Shown here in pieces: positions 54,501 through 63,010 of a stretch of 64,000 nucleotides of DNA. The position numbers were made by a program, and so were the translations under genes. How positions within the stretch are numbered: the first letter of the stretch is position 1; every line of letters begins with the position of its first letter. The DNA lies in the NCBI RefSeq assembly GCF_016908875.1, contig NZ_JAFBES010000001.1:542007-606006 (forward strand), given 5' to 3'. The notes beneath the pieces are model-generated. The model did no database searches and was not told where the DNA came from. It was given only the letters and a program-made list of their open reading frames with translations. This DNA comes from Bacillus ectoiniformans (GTDB lineage: Bacteria; Bacillota; Bacilli; Bacillales; Domibacillaceae).

Positions 54501-56397
54501 CTGTTTCACCAAATAAGTCATCTTCTATTACCTTTTGCTTATTTGGTGGAATACATTGATACAACGACCTTGTTAATACTTCAGTTGCTGGGTCATCAGC
54601 CGTTCTAAACTGCTTAACAATATTTTTTGAATGATTGCCACACTTTAAACATGTGTTCACTGAATACTCAGGCATTTTAATTTTAAGTACTTTTATATAT
54701 TTTTCATTTGGATAATCACAACAATTTGTTCGTCTCTTTTTTCCTTCGGGTTCGATATGTCCACAACAAGTACATAGTATATATTCGTCACTGTCTAATG
54801 AAATAGCCCCACCTTCAACAATAGATTCATCACTATCTATTAAAGAAATATCCATATCATCTTCTGCTAAACTAAGCATATAATATTCCTGTTTTCTTCT
54901 TACTACTCCTTCAATATCTACATCAGCATCAGCATGTATCAATGTTTCATTTTCTGTACGTCCTGTGATATACTCTTGTCCACATCTTTGACAGTTTGCC
55001 AGTTCAAACGTAGCAACCCTGTTACCATCATCTAAACTATGTGTTTTCTTTCTGTCTAGAAATAATCTTCTTTTTTTGTACAGAGCTACATAAGCTCCTT
55101 CTAAAGCTTTTGCAAACACATGATATCTTGCTGGTAGCAATGGCATGGAATCGACATCTTCTTTCGCCATTGCACATAAGTTAACAATTTCCACAAGTGC
55201 TACTAACTTTTCAGAGGCTGATAAGTTTTCATCTTGAAAAAACACTTTTGTTAGATCACTAAGAAGTTGTGGCTTTCTTTGGAGGCTATCCTGCAATTTC
55301 ATTACATTTAAATCATTCTTAAGCAGATCAAATAATTCTCTGTTAGAATAGTTTCTTGCTAAACCAAAGTATTCCTTACTAGTCCTTTTAACACCATTTA
55401 TGTTTCGATCTAACAAATTTACTCTCTTCGATTCAATAATATCATCTGGATAAAATGGTTCGTGAAATAAATCTGAAGCAAATTTTGCTACTTCTTTGTA
55501 TGCTTCTTTTCCTCCACCTAGTGTTGCACTTGTAGCAATACATGTTAACTTTTGTTTTTGGATTTTAGATATCCTTTCTTTTAATTTCTGTAAAAGCATC
55601 GAAATTTCAGTACCTTTTGCCCCTTTATAGGTATGAGCTTCATCTAATACGATAAACTTCCAGTTTTCTGCGTTTTTCTGGTCAAAAAACACATTATCGT
55701 TTGGACGTAAAAGTAAGTATTCCAACATTGCATAGTTTGTCAGTAATATGTGTGGAGAGTTCTCTCTCATTTTCTCTCGAGAGATCAATTCATTTGGTAT
55801 CAGTTCTACATCCGGGTTTGTTTTTGCAAATAACTCTTCAGCTTTCTTTTGCGTTTCCTCTGTTTCACCTGTGTACCTACCAAAGGTTATATCTGGATAA
55901 TCTTTTAAAATGCCTCTTAATCTAGCAATTTGGTCATTAGCAAGAGCATTCATTGGATAAAGCAAAAGTGCTCTAATACCACTATTTAAGGTTCCAGTCT
56001 CTTTCTCCCTCATTAATTCATTAATAATAGGAAGTAAAAAACATTCAGTTTTTCCGCTACCAGTCCCAGTAGCAACGATAACATTTTTTCCCTCAATTAC
56101 CTTTTTCATAGAGGTTTCTTGATGAATATATAGTGTGCGATCGAGTGGAAAGTGTTTTTTCAATTTATAAAACTCAGTAGAGACTAGGCCATCATCCATT
56201 AAATCTTGCATGCTTTTTCCAGTAATAAAGGGTTGTGTTATTTCTATAAAAGGGCCTTTTACAAATTTACCTTCCTCAGAAAGTTGTTTTTTTGCTTGAC
56301 TCATTAAATCCTTATCTTGAAAGAAAAACATGGAACTTAAATATTCCACATACTCTTCCTTGATTTTATGTGTTGTAGTTATTGGATTTAAACCCAT
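51598..56397 (-). CDS. druE: DEAH helicase with Zn-binding and DUF1998-type C-terminus, DruE-like (Druantia)
   Basis: 1599-aa superfamily 2 helicase. Walker A ATGTGSGKT near residue 110, DEAH in FIVLDEAHTYKGAKGTE near 252, SATLGGG near 290. Zinc-type cysteine pairs: CQRCG, CTCCG, CLKCG, then CDKCG. Helicase C half LLVFSDSRQEAAFFASYL, CSTTFEMGVDVG and NYIQRAGRAGRR. C-terminal DUF1998-like region with CKKCG, CKRCG, ILYDDVPGGAGHAKK and SCGCGEDTSCYGCLRSFENQ. This is the composition of DruE, the common core protein of Druantia anti-phage systems; MrfA/YprA-type repair helicases share parts but are much shorter. Start ATG 56397, SD GGAGAGGGG six nt upstream. Overlaps the upstream gene by 10 nt. Symbol tentative. 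Confidence 0.75.
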   Translation of the reverse strand: MGLNPITTTHKIKEEYVEYLSSMFFFQDKDLMSQAKKQLSEEGKFVKGPFIEITQPFITGKSMQDLMDDGLVSTEFYKLKKHFPLDRTLYIHQETSMKKVIEGKNVIVATGTGSGKTECFLLPIINELMREKETGTLNSGIRALLLYPMNALANDQIARLRGILKDYPDITFGRYTGETEETQKKAEELFAKTNPDVELIPNELISREKMRENSPHILLTNYAMLEYLLLRPNDNVFFDQKNAENWKFIVLDEAHTYKGAKGTEISMLLQKLKERISKIQKQKLTCIATSATLGGGKEAYKEVAKFASDLFHEPFYPDDIIESKRVNLLDRNINGVKRTSKEYFGLARNYSNRELFDLLKNDLNVMKLQDSLQRKPQLLSDLTKVFFQDENLSASEKLVALVEIVNLCAMAKEDVDSMPLLPARYHVFAKALEGAYVALYKKRRLFLDRKKTHSLDDGNRVATFELANCQRCGQEYITGRTENETLIHADADVDIEGVVRRKQEYYMLSLAEDDMDISLIDSDESIVEGGAISLDSDEYILCTCCGHIEPEGKKRRTNCCDYPNEKYIKVLKIKMPEYSVNTCLKCGNHSKNIVKQFRTADDPATEVLTRSLYQCIPPNKQKVIEDDLFGETEEIDEELLGRKLLVFSDSRQEAAFFASYLQSKYSNILWRNAIIHQLGNLQEYDDIRIDSLANAVVKYGKEKNLFENGLDDIEKQKHIQTVLIKEFMNTERQIGLEGLGLISFVPEKPAKWSRLNMKSLGIDSELDLTIDELWELYNVMFNSLRDMNAITFPELVSINDQTFAPRNKEVYFKLESEKSASGNHILGWLPRENFNNRRLDFIQKLYKAKGYSKEDASEKARSLLKELLIGKLYKGFWVKDEYIYETPLPREGTVLKLNYKKWQVFKPETSYICDKCGRIVSSSLRGICSTYRCEGKLTEYKEEKNRFSYFKDLYTKMKPLPLIANEHTAQLTSEYSSRLQNRFEKGEVNVLSCSTTFEMGVDVGQLEAVFMRNVPPETANYIQRAGRAGRRTESTAFSLTYAKRRSHDLTYYQFPERIIGGMIKAPYIEMNNEKIVLRHMFSVVFAWFFRKYETYYGKVDNFLNISGEGGKSAVEVLKEILSEYPEDLKQSLEYIVPKSKSLRAFVDIENWKWIDYLVKDGEGALVIAESSVKEIIEDLEELKKKLDLERKPSDSILKIQNTYLQKDVLSFLSSSNVLPKYGFPVDVVSLDILHNGENAKVVNISRDLKLAISEFAPGAEIVANKKVWKPYALNMSRMKGWPVQQYAICKKCGRLFGYHVDLGTSHEQRETDCCNEPLNYHYYLQPVFGFSTKADDLPGNPGERRKAKPLPSRVKFDTYVDEELELTETSHDVVKIGTHEIDVKYSSRGKMVIVNNGGGMGYSLCKRCGYIAQTKPVKSKKETKVEHKTKLGKKCENTYLYNIHLGHDFITDVVEIKLPLISMKFIEKSFWPSLLYTVMEGASIELGIARSEIGGCLYRADGVDVTNTSIILYDDVPGGAGHAKKISQNLKGILENARLKVSGSCGCGEDTSCYGCLRSFENQFYHEILQRGIAHEYLSELLKSGDYANDNNTNNKLTI

Positions 56398-59300
56398 GAG
56401 CATCCCCTCTCCAATCGCATGTAAAGTTCAATAATAATTGCATCCCTGTAGTATAATTTCTCGCATGTTTCGATTGTGAAATTTAATAATTGACTAAACT
56501 GCTTTGTTTCCTGCATCAATCCGTTTCTAATACAAGATGCATATAACGCAATTAAGCCTATATAATAACCCAGCTCATCATCCATTCTTCGTTTCGATAA
56601 AGCCTTAAATGCATCTTTAAATTGTTCTTTTAACTTTTGCTCACAGTGTAAATATTGAGCATTAGCTAGTTTTTCTTGTATTTGGCTTGATTCTTCAGTA
56701 TTTTCCTTCCATTCTACAAGTAATTGAAGTCTAGTTTTCCCAAAAATCATAGTCTCTTCAACTAAATTTTCTCGTTGAAACTCTCTTAAAAAATCTACAG
56801 AGGTTTTCGATAAATTTTTTGGTCGTAGTAAAGAGTTGGCTACATATTTAAAATATTTAGCAATATACGAACTGTTTCCTAGGTTTTTTTCGGAAAGAAA
56901 CGTACCATCTGTATTTCCATCACCAAATAAGTCTTCCTCCTTCAATACTTCAATGCCAGCTATGCCCGCCCAGTTAAGTCCCCTTGAGTTATTATTGGAC
57001 TGTATAAGATTGATAAATCCAGCCATGTCTTCATCTATATCAGACAGTAATTTTAATTGAAAGTCATTCAATCTCGTAGTAGAAGTAAAATTATTACAGT
57101 GAAACTTATGCAGTAATTCTTTCTTATACATCGTAGAGAAATCACTTTCTAAAATATATTTAATTGTTTCACTTCCGTAACTTGAAAATAAATTAAATAA
57201 TGAAGTCATTAGGTTCATTACTTCAGTTGAGTCCTCTTTATCTAGGTAGAATCTATCATGCAAGATATAAGCATTCGCTATCATATTGATATCTTCTGGA
57301 ACTTTAACACTTATACTTCTAATCTGAGATTTAATCTTTGCTAAGTATCTAGGTACCTTTTCGGTCTTCATAAATCTACTTCTCAATAACTGATACAATA
57401 ATTTCTCCATATCTGAGGAGAAATTTTGTTCTCCGTCAACCTTAATCCACTTTTTTTGAAAATCCTTTAAACAACAAACTCCAGCCTCAACTTCTTCAAA
57501 CAAATCGTCTGCTTCCTTTTGTATTAAATAACGATATATACCTTCTTCAAGCAATTCGGTGTTAATGGTTATTTCGCACATTTTATCTTCAATCTTGAAA
57601 TGATACGGCTGTACCCATGGCCTTAGAAAATTAAATTGAACGAGTTCCCGTCCACAAAGTGTTCCCTGCTCTTTCCATGTAAAGGAAATATCACGCTCGT
57701 TTGCTGAATAACGTGCATTTTCCACTACCACTTCATCTTGAAATCTAGCAATCAGGAAGCTTGAAACCATTATCTCATTTGAATTGAGTAAGGTTACTCG
57801 AAGGTGAAAATCTATCACATTACTTGTATTTTGAACTTCAAATAAGAAGGGATTTAAAGGTACTCTCAATCCATCTTTTTTTGGGATTAAAATGTTATTA
57901 CTCTGTACTATAGTCTTATAAGGTCCTACCAAATCAATTTTTATAGTTTGGATATCATAAATTGAATCAAAGTTAAATCCAAATAATAAATATGGATCAG
58001 TTGCATTACTTAAATCTTGTAGTGTTAGTGTATATACTTTGCTTGAAAGATCGATAATTTCTTTTTCAAGTCCAATAATCCCCCATGATACTGGGTAGAC
58101 ACTTTTTTTGATAGAAGTAGAAAAAACATATCCATTAAATGTGTATTTGTAATCACCCACTAAAAAACGGTCCTTTGCATTGATTTTATATCGATGAACA
58201 TTATAATCACCATGATGGATTTCGGACATCTTTTCTGCGTTATATATATCAATGTCAACACTTTTACTAGCCCGTAACATTTGTACGTTATTAACATATC
58301 CCTGATAATTAGTTGGCCAGTAATCATTCTTATCAATTTGAATTGTTCCAAAAGGCACGTATTCTATACTAAACCTTCCATTAATCCCACTTCGATTCCA
58401 TATTTTAATATCATATTCTCCATATGATGCATTATTAATATAAGAACTAAGTGAAATTCTTTCACAATCAGAACGGACAACTACGTTCGACTTACTAATT
58501 ACATCGTTTGCTGCTTTATGTTTAATTTCGATATGCCACTCGCCTTCAGTTATTATCGGAACTTTTATGTAAGGTAATGTAATATAAGCTCTGGAGTTTT
58601 CCTGATTAAATAAAGTTTCTCCCCCTTCAATAATAGGTTTATTTTCAGAATTTACACGGATATTCAATCCAGAACATTTAAGCATCTTCAAATTTGACAA
58701 TTCAGCTTTAAATACGTTAAAAGAAGTCCACAATGGTATTTGTGGTAATTCCATAATAGGTAATTCATCTTTTTCTAAAATACTGATATTCTTATTCAGC
58801 AAAAGAATGACCGAGCTATTCGGCAGGTGTTCTGTCTTAATTACATTTCCATTTTGAGAAAATGCAACATAATTATTTTTAACTCCGTCAAATTCCCATT
58901 TGGATATCAGGTTATCGTCGACTTTAAGAGTAATACTGTATGAATGTGCTGGTTTTAAGGTAACGATCTTTTCCTCTGAAACTAGTACTCCACTTCTTCT
59001 AAAAAAATCTGCTTTCACAATATTTGTAGTATCATCGCTTGAGATTTCCCAGATAATATAAGAATCAAAACAATCCTTAACAATTATTCTTGGTACTTCG
59101 CAATAAATACCTACTCCGTTTAGGTCAATTTTTATTTTTGGTGCGTTTATTTGAACATTACTTCTAGCCTGCAGATTCTTCTTGTTTTTTGGTCTTTCCT
59201 TCCACAAAGAAATCTGTTCCAACATACGGATATAGTTTCCGCTATCCATTTCCTCATCACTATCAACAGAATCACTAAGTACTAATTGTTTGGTATTCTG

Positions 59301-59879
59301 AATAAAATTGTAGGAATCCCTCTTATTAGTTAACTTAATAAACCGTTTTACTGGCATTTCAGTCTTATTTTTCAAGTAACCTAGGTAATCATCAACATCA
59401 AAATCATCATAAAAGGCATCATTTACAGTATTACTAATAGCTGAAAAATAACTGTCAAACGCATTAATCGGAATACCTGCATGACACAAAATAGGGGTTA
59501 CATAAGTGTATCCCTCTTCACTTTCGTTTTCAAATGTATTTAGGTTATATTCTTTAACTACACTCAAAAAGGTATTATGCATTTCCATCCGTCGTTGATA
59601 AGATAGATTGCCAGTGTATTTTTCTATTGGTTGCCAAAAAGTCCGTTTGTCGTATTCATAAACTGCACAAAATACTAGGAATGCTACTAAGGCTTCCTTA
59701 TACATATAAAAACTCTTTGAATTTTTATCATTCTCATATAAAAAATTGATGGTTGAGGCTAAATGCTTAAAATCTTCTCTTGAAAGTGGCAAGTCCCCAA
59801 TTAAGGTGTGCTTTGGTATCTGTTTAGCTAGCATTTCATTCATAGTTTTGAGCGAGCTATCTTCTGTAAATAAGTTCAA
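56388..59879 (-). CDS. druH: Large protein without known domains, DruH-like (Druantia III)
   Basis: 1163-aa acidic protein. N-terminal helical part (about 1-230) with a distinctive hydrophobic block TPILCHAGIPINAFDSYF near 130 that recurs, as I recall, in DruH/STY4851-like proteins. A long middle (about 240-850) reads as successive beta-rich segments with alternating hydrophobic residues; the C-terminal 300 residues are helical. No catalytic motif, signal peptide or membrane span seen. Starts at TTG 59879, six nt after GGGAGAGG (the TTG at 59885 touches it). Directly upstream of the druE-like gene with a 10-nt overlap: this druH-druE order and 2-gene design is the type III Druantia layout. 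Family assignment by architecture; symbol tentative. Confidence 0.6.
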   Translation of the reverse strand: MNLFTEDSSLKTMNEMLAKQIPKHTLIGDLPLSREDFKHLASTINFLYENDKNSKSFYMYKEALVAFLVFCAVYEYDKRTFWQPIEKYTGNLSYQRRMEMHNTFLSVVKEYNLNTFENESEEGYTYVTPILCHAGIPINAFDSYFSAISNTVNDAFYDDFDVDDYLGYLKNKTEMPVKRFIKLTNKRDSYNFIQNTKQLVLSDSVDSDEEMDSGNYIRMLEQISLWKERPKNKKNLQARSNVQINAPKIKIDLNGVGIYCEVPRIIVKDCFDSYIIWEISSDDTTNIVKADFFRRSGVLVSEEKIVTLKPAHSYSITLKVDDNLISKWEFDGVKNNYVAFSQNGNVIKTEHLPNSSVILLLNKNISILEKDELPIMELPQIPLWTSFNVFKAELSNLKMLKCSGLNIRVNSENKPIIEGGETLFNQENSRAYITLPYIKVPIITEGEWHIEIKHKAANDVISKSNVVVRSDCERISLSSYINNASYGEYDIKIWNRSGINGRFSIEYVPFGTIQIDKNDYWPTNYQGYVNNVQMLRASKSVDIDIYNAEKMSEIHHGDYNVHRYKINAKDRFLVGDYKYTFNGYVFSTSIKKSVYPVSWGIIGLEKEIIDLSSKVYTLTLQDLSNATDPYLLFGFNFDSIYDIQTIKIDLVGPYKTIVQSNNILIPKKDGLRVPLNPFLFEVQNTSNVIDFHLRVTLLNSNEIMVSSFLIARFQDEVVVENARYSANERDISFTWKEQGTLCGRELVQFNFLRPWVQPYHFKIEDKMCEITINTELLEEGIYRYLIQKEADDLFEEVEAGVCCLKDFQKKWIKVDGEQNFSSDMEKLLYQLLRSRFMKTEKVPRYLAKIKSQIRSISVKVPEDINMIANAYILHDRFYLDKEDSTEVMNLMTSLFNLFSSYGSETIKYILESDFSTMYKKELLHKFHCNNFTSTTRLNDFQLKLLSDIDEDMAGFINLIQSNNNSRGLNWAGIAGIEVLKEEDLFGDGNTDGTFLSEKNLGNSSYIAKYFKYVANSLLRPKNLSKTSVDFLREFQRENLVEETMIFGKTRLQLLVEWKENTEESSQIQEKLANAQYLHCEQKLKEQFKDAFKALSKRRMDDELGYYIGLIALYASCIRNGLMQETKQFSQLLNFTIETCEKLYYRDAIIIELYMRLERGCSWV

Positions 59880-59946
59880 ATACAACCTCTCCCTCTTTAA
59901 AAAATCACATTTGTAGATATAGTAATAATTAAGTATCTTTTTAGTT

Positions 59947-59971
59947 ATATGGGTAGTAATATTTTACCATA
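59947..59971 (-). promoter_or_regulatory. Promoter-like element and partial palindrome upstream of druH-like gene
   Basis: Reverse strand TATGGTAAAAT (59961-59971) is an extended -10 form (TGnTAAAAT). It forms a near-palindrome with ATGGGTA at 59949-59955 (one mismatch in seven). The same TATGGTAAAAT occurs before the HEPN gene at 61195. About 82 nt before the TTG start. Confidence 0.45.
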
Positions 59972-60094
59972 CTTATGTTTATAGATATTGAAAATTCTGT
60001 AATTAAGTTATAGTAAGTTTTAAACGTTCATAAAAGCTAATTATCATTATAAAATGGACAAATATGAACGGATATATTAACAGGCCATTAAGGT

Positions 60095-60960
60095 GTGTGG
60101 ATAGTCTACACTTAGTTAGACAACTCTCATAAGTGCTAGTACACTATAGCTACCATCTTTAGGAGCGTGTGGAAATGGAAGGAAGAGCAACGAACATATA
60201 CAGCCGATTTCAAGCTGCCGTTGGTGAAGCTTTATGAAAACGAGAAGTCTAGAGAGGACATTGCTAGGGAGTATGATATTACCCCATCTACGTTAAATCG
60301 ATGAATCTTTAAAGCGGAATACAACCGTTCGGCGGAGGAGAATGATTTGATTCGACTCGGAAAGAAAACCAACAGATGAAAATAGAGGTAAACATTTTAA
60401 AGCAAGCCGCACTGATCATGGAACGAAAGTAGATGTGATTCGAAGCAATGCTCACAAATACTCGTTATCAGCAATGTGTGAAGTGCTGCAAATTCCAAGA
60501 AGTTCTTACTTCTATCAAGTGAAAAAGCGTGAAGATGACCAACGACAAGCAGAGGAAGCAGATGTTCAAGAACGGCTTTGCACCATCTTTATGCAAAGCC
60601 GCACCAACCATGAAACACGCAAAATTAAGTAAAGAGCTAGGGAAGCATCTCCAGACGAGGAATCAGCCGGATCATGAAAGAGCTGGGCCTTGTCTCTAAC
60701 TACACGGTCGCTTACTACAAGCAGCAGAAGAAGCAAAGTAACGATGCAAATATCGCCAATGTATTAAACCGTGAATTCCAGCAAAACCAAGATTTGAGGT
60801 TATTGTTCAGTGATTTAACATATGTGCATGTGGGGTGAAAATGGAACTATGTATGCTTAGAGTTTAAATTGCGCACAGTGAAGATGGCGGAAAGCTGCGT
60901 GAAAGCGGAAGTGACCCGTGAGCTTGGGCTGGCTGTATCATTATTATGAAACCAAGCTTG
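60095..60960 (+). pseudogene. Degenerate IS3-family insertion sequence
   Basis: OrfA remnant around 60185-60420: RTYTADFKLPLVKLYENEKS then REDIAREYDITPSTLNR and a stop where IS3 proteins have Trp, followed by a frameshift after LIRLGK and the end NILKQAALIMERK. OrfB remnant: VIRSNAHKYSLSAMCEVLQI (60435) breaks at NHETRKIK, resumes in another frame as ISRIMKELGLVSNYTVAYYK and DLTYVHVG (first catalytic Asp of the DDE triad), then a stop; the last third is missing. TGTGTGGA at about 60095 may be the left end. Inactive relic. The 59972-60094 and 60961-61228 stretches hold no other gene. Confidence 0.85.
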
Positions 60961-61194
60961 AAAATTTCCATAGCTCTTTAGTTGTTTATCTTCGGAAACT
61001 CTCGGTAGCATATCGAGGATCTTTATTTCACATCAAAGACTTTCATTTTACTCGACTTACACACGTTTATATTCGATCTAGCAACTTTATTTAAAGCTTC
61101 GCTTTTTCATTTATAAATATGCGAAAGAGTTATTAAGATAAATGAAATTTCTGCTATAAGAAGTGTCAAAAGTATAATCTTCTCAAAAGTTTTA

Positions 61195-61205
61195 TATGGT
61201 AAAAT
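61195..61205 (+). promoter_or_regulatory. Extended -10-like element of HEPN gene
   Basis: TATGGTAAAAT, identical to the element before the druH-like operon, 33 nt before the TTG start. No clear -35, as expected for extended -10 promoters. Confidence 0.45.
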
Positions 61206-61237
61206 TTATAAATCACCTATAGGAGGGAGTGGTAAGT

Positions 61238-61990
61238 TTGACTATACATATAAAACCATTTGAGAATATAGAGGAGATAAATCTTGCTCTTTTCTCAAAA
61301 GATAATCCCATTGCAGACTATGAATTGCCAAGTGGACTCTTTGCAAAAGAAGAAGGGAATTTATTTTTTAAAATACTTTTGAATAACGAGGTAAGACATT
61401 GGGAGTATCTTCTAAACAATCGCCTTCTTGCTCTCAATTTAGACTTTGCTTATTCCATGCATTACTTTGAGAAGGGGATTCCAGACGATGAATGGTGTAT
61501 GTCCCCAGGTTTTAAAGGTCAATCAGTTCAATATTATCCTCACTTTACAGATGAACATTTTAGCAACCTGCACAATTTTAGTTATTTTGTAGATATATTT
61601 TTTTTGAAAGCATTTACCGTTTTTGAAACATTAGGTCATCTTCTATATAAACACTATGAGCTTCCCCATGATAAAGATGACTGGAGAGACCAAATTAGTT
61701 TTAAAAGTGCTATTTTCAAATTGAATAAGGTCAACCCTACACTCCATAAAGAGTTAAAAGAAATTACAAAATCTAAACCTTTCTCAGATGGTGTTAGTAT
61801 GAGAAATAATATTGCTCACAATCACCCCCCATACGAAATTAGTTCTGGAGTAAAAATAAAAGAAAATGGGGGTTCTTTTGGAATTGGCGATTATACCACC
61901 TCGAAAGAAATACGGAGAGTCATGATAGGTTTACTCGAAAGTATAAAACAGACATTTGAAGTCTTGGATAAAAACTTAACAGCCGTTTAA
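61238..61990 (+). CDS. HEPN-domain protein (Cthe_2314-like)
   Basis: 250-aa helical protein. The C-terminal part holds Arg189-N-N-I-A-His194, the R-x4-6-H motif of HEPN ribonucleases with Asn after Arg, in a context (SMRNNIAHNHPPYEI) like the Cthe_2314 family. The start at TTG 61238 (MTIHIKPFENIEE) is supported by AGGAGG 11 nt upstream; an in-frame GTG at 61229 is only 2 nt from it. HEPN proteins often act as RNA-cleaving toxins or defence effectors. No antitoxin (e.g. MNT) is adjacent. It neighbours the Druantia-like operon. Role inferred from family only. Confidence 0.72.
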   Translation: MTIHIKPFENIEEINLALFSKDNPIADYELPSGLFAKEEGNLFFKILLNNEVRHWEYLLNNRLLALNLDFAYSMHYFEKGIPDDEWCMSPGFKGQSVQYYPHFTDEHFSNLHNFSYFVDIFFLKAFTVFETLGHLLYKHYELPHDKDDWRDQISFKSAIFKLNKVNPTLHKELKEITKSKPFSDGVSMRNNIAHNHPPYEISSGVKIKENGGSFGIGDYTTSKEIRRVMIGLLESIKQTFEVLDKNLTAV

Positions 61991-62043
61991 AATAAATTCC
62001 CCCAGGAGAGGTTTTATTTATAACACCTCTCTGAGGGAATTTA
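61991..62043 (+). terminator. Terminator of HEPN gene
   Basis: AAATTCCC..CAGGAGAGGT pairs with ACCTCTCTGAGGGAATTT around a T-rich loop. Confidence 0.7.
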
Positions 62044-62059
62044 TCAATATAAAGAGAGC

Positions 62060-62158
62060 TTAATTAGCCAACTCTCCAAATGTTTCACTAATTGGTTTCT
62101 GCAATCCACTTTCATCTCTTCTTGATAATATTGCGAAGAAAGGTATTGTGTCTCTCAT
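62060..62158 (-). CDS. 32-aa peptide, doubtful
   Basis: MRDTIPFFAILSRRDESG then LQKPISETFGELAN. GGGTGTTGAA precedes the ATG; TATAAA lies about 14 nt further upstream. It sits just downstream of the tRNA-operon terminator, on the same strand. No family recognised; the frame is short enough to be chance. Confidence 0.3.
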   Translation of the reverse strand: MRDTIPFFAILSRRDESGLQKPISETFGELAN

Positions 62159-62234
62159 TTCAACACCCTTTTATTTTATAGTGCAGTGTATGACTTTAGG
62201 ATCTATTGTTAATGAAAAAGCGTGTAAAAAGACA

Positions 62235-62275
62235 ATAAAAAAACCTCTACAACTGTAGAAGTCTTTTAGTATAGC
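62235..62275 (-). terminator. Terminator of the rRNA-tRNA operon
   Basis: CTTCTAC/GTAGAGG stem with AGTT loop and a seven-T run on the reverse strand, just after tRNA-Leu. Confidence 0.85.
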
Positions 62276-62287
62276 TAATTTTTAATA

Positions 62288-62366
62288 CCGGTGGCCGGGG
62301 TCGAACCGGCACTCCAGAGGAACACGATTTTGAGTCGTGCGCGTCTGCCAATTCCGCCACACCGGC
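62288..62366 (-). tRNA. tRNA-Leu (anticodon CAA)
   Basis: Acceptor GCCGGTG/CACCGGT, anticodon loop CTCAAAA, longer variable region; no encoded CCA. Last tRNA of the operon. Confidence 0.93.
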
Positions 62367-62378
62367 GTGATTTAATGG

Positions 62379-62449
62379 AGGCGGCAACCGGAATCGAACC
62401 GGTGATAAAGGTTTTGCAGACCTCTGCCTTACCGCTTGGCTATGCCGCC
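62379..62449 (-). tRNA. tRNA-Cys (anticodon GCA)
   Basis: Acceptor GGCGGCA/TGCCGCC, anticodon loop read TCTGCAAAA region with GCA, T-arm CCGGTTCGATTCCGG; no encoded CCA. Confidence 0.93.
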
Positions 62450-62465
62450 ATAAAATCAAAAATGG

Positions 62466-62537
62466 AGCGGAAGACGGGATTCGAACCCGCGACCCCCACC
62501 TTGGCAAGGTGATGTTCTACCACTGAACTACTTCCGC
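62466..62537 (-). tRNA. tRNA-Gly (anticodon GCC)
   Basis: Acceptor GCGGAAG/CTTCCGC, anticodon stem CACCT/AGGTG with loop TGCCA, T-arm GCGGGTTCGAATCCCGT. Confidence 0.93.
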
Positions 62538-62543
62538 TAAAAA

Positions 62544-62618
62544 TGGCTGGGCTAGAAGGATTCGAACCTTCGCGTGACGGAATCAAAATCCGCTGCCTTA
62601 CCGCTTGGCTATAGCCCA
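62544..62618 (-). tRNA. tRNA-Gln (anticodon TTG)
   Basis: Acceptor TGGGCTA/TAGCCCA, discriminator G and encoded CCA, anticodon loop with TTG. Confidence 0.93.
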
Positions 62619-62634
62619 TAAATAAACAAAAAAA

Positions 62635-62711
62635 TGGGGCGACCGATGGGAATCGAACCCACGAATGTCGGAACCACAATCCGATGCGTTAACCACTTCG
62701 CCACGACCGCC
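62635..62711 (-). tRNA. tRNA-His (anticodon GTG)
   Basis: Extra 5' G (G-1) opposite discriminator C, typical of tRNA-His; acceptor GCGGTCG/CGGTCGC, anticodon GTG, encoded CCA. Confidence 0.93.
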
Positions 62712-62721
62712 ATTATTTAAT

Positions 62722-62795
62722 TGGCAGGGGCAGTAGGAATCGAACCCACACTGGAGGTTTTGGAGACCTCTGTTCTACCGTTAAACTATGCCCCT
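62722..62795 (-). tRNA. tRNA-Trp (anticodon CCA)
   Basis: Acceptor AGGGGCA/TGCCCCT, discriminator G, encoded CCA, anticodon loop CTCCAAA. Confidence 0.93.
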
Positions 62796-62802
62796 ATAAA
62801 AC

Positions 62803-62886
62803 TGGTGGAGGGGGGCAGATTCGAACTGCCGAACCCGAAGGAGCGGATTTACAGTCCGCCGCGTTTAGCCACTTCGCTACCCCTCC
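62803..62886 (-). tRNA. tRNA-Tyr (anticodon GTA)
   Basis: Class II tRNA with long variable arm; acceptor GGAGGGG/CCCCTCC, anticodon loop CTGTAAA, encoded CCA. Confidence 0.93.
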
Positions 62887-62921
62887 ATTATATGAGAGAA
62901 AAACTAAAAGTATTACTAAAA

Positions 62922-62997
<76 letters not shown>

Positions 62998-63010
62998 TTT
63001 TTAGTAAAGG

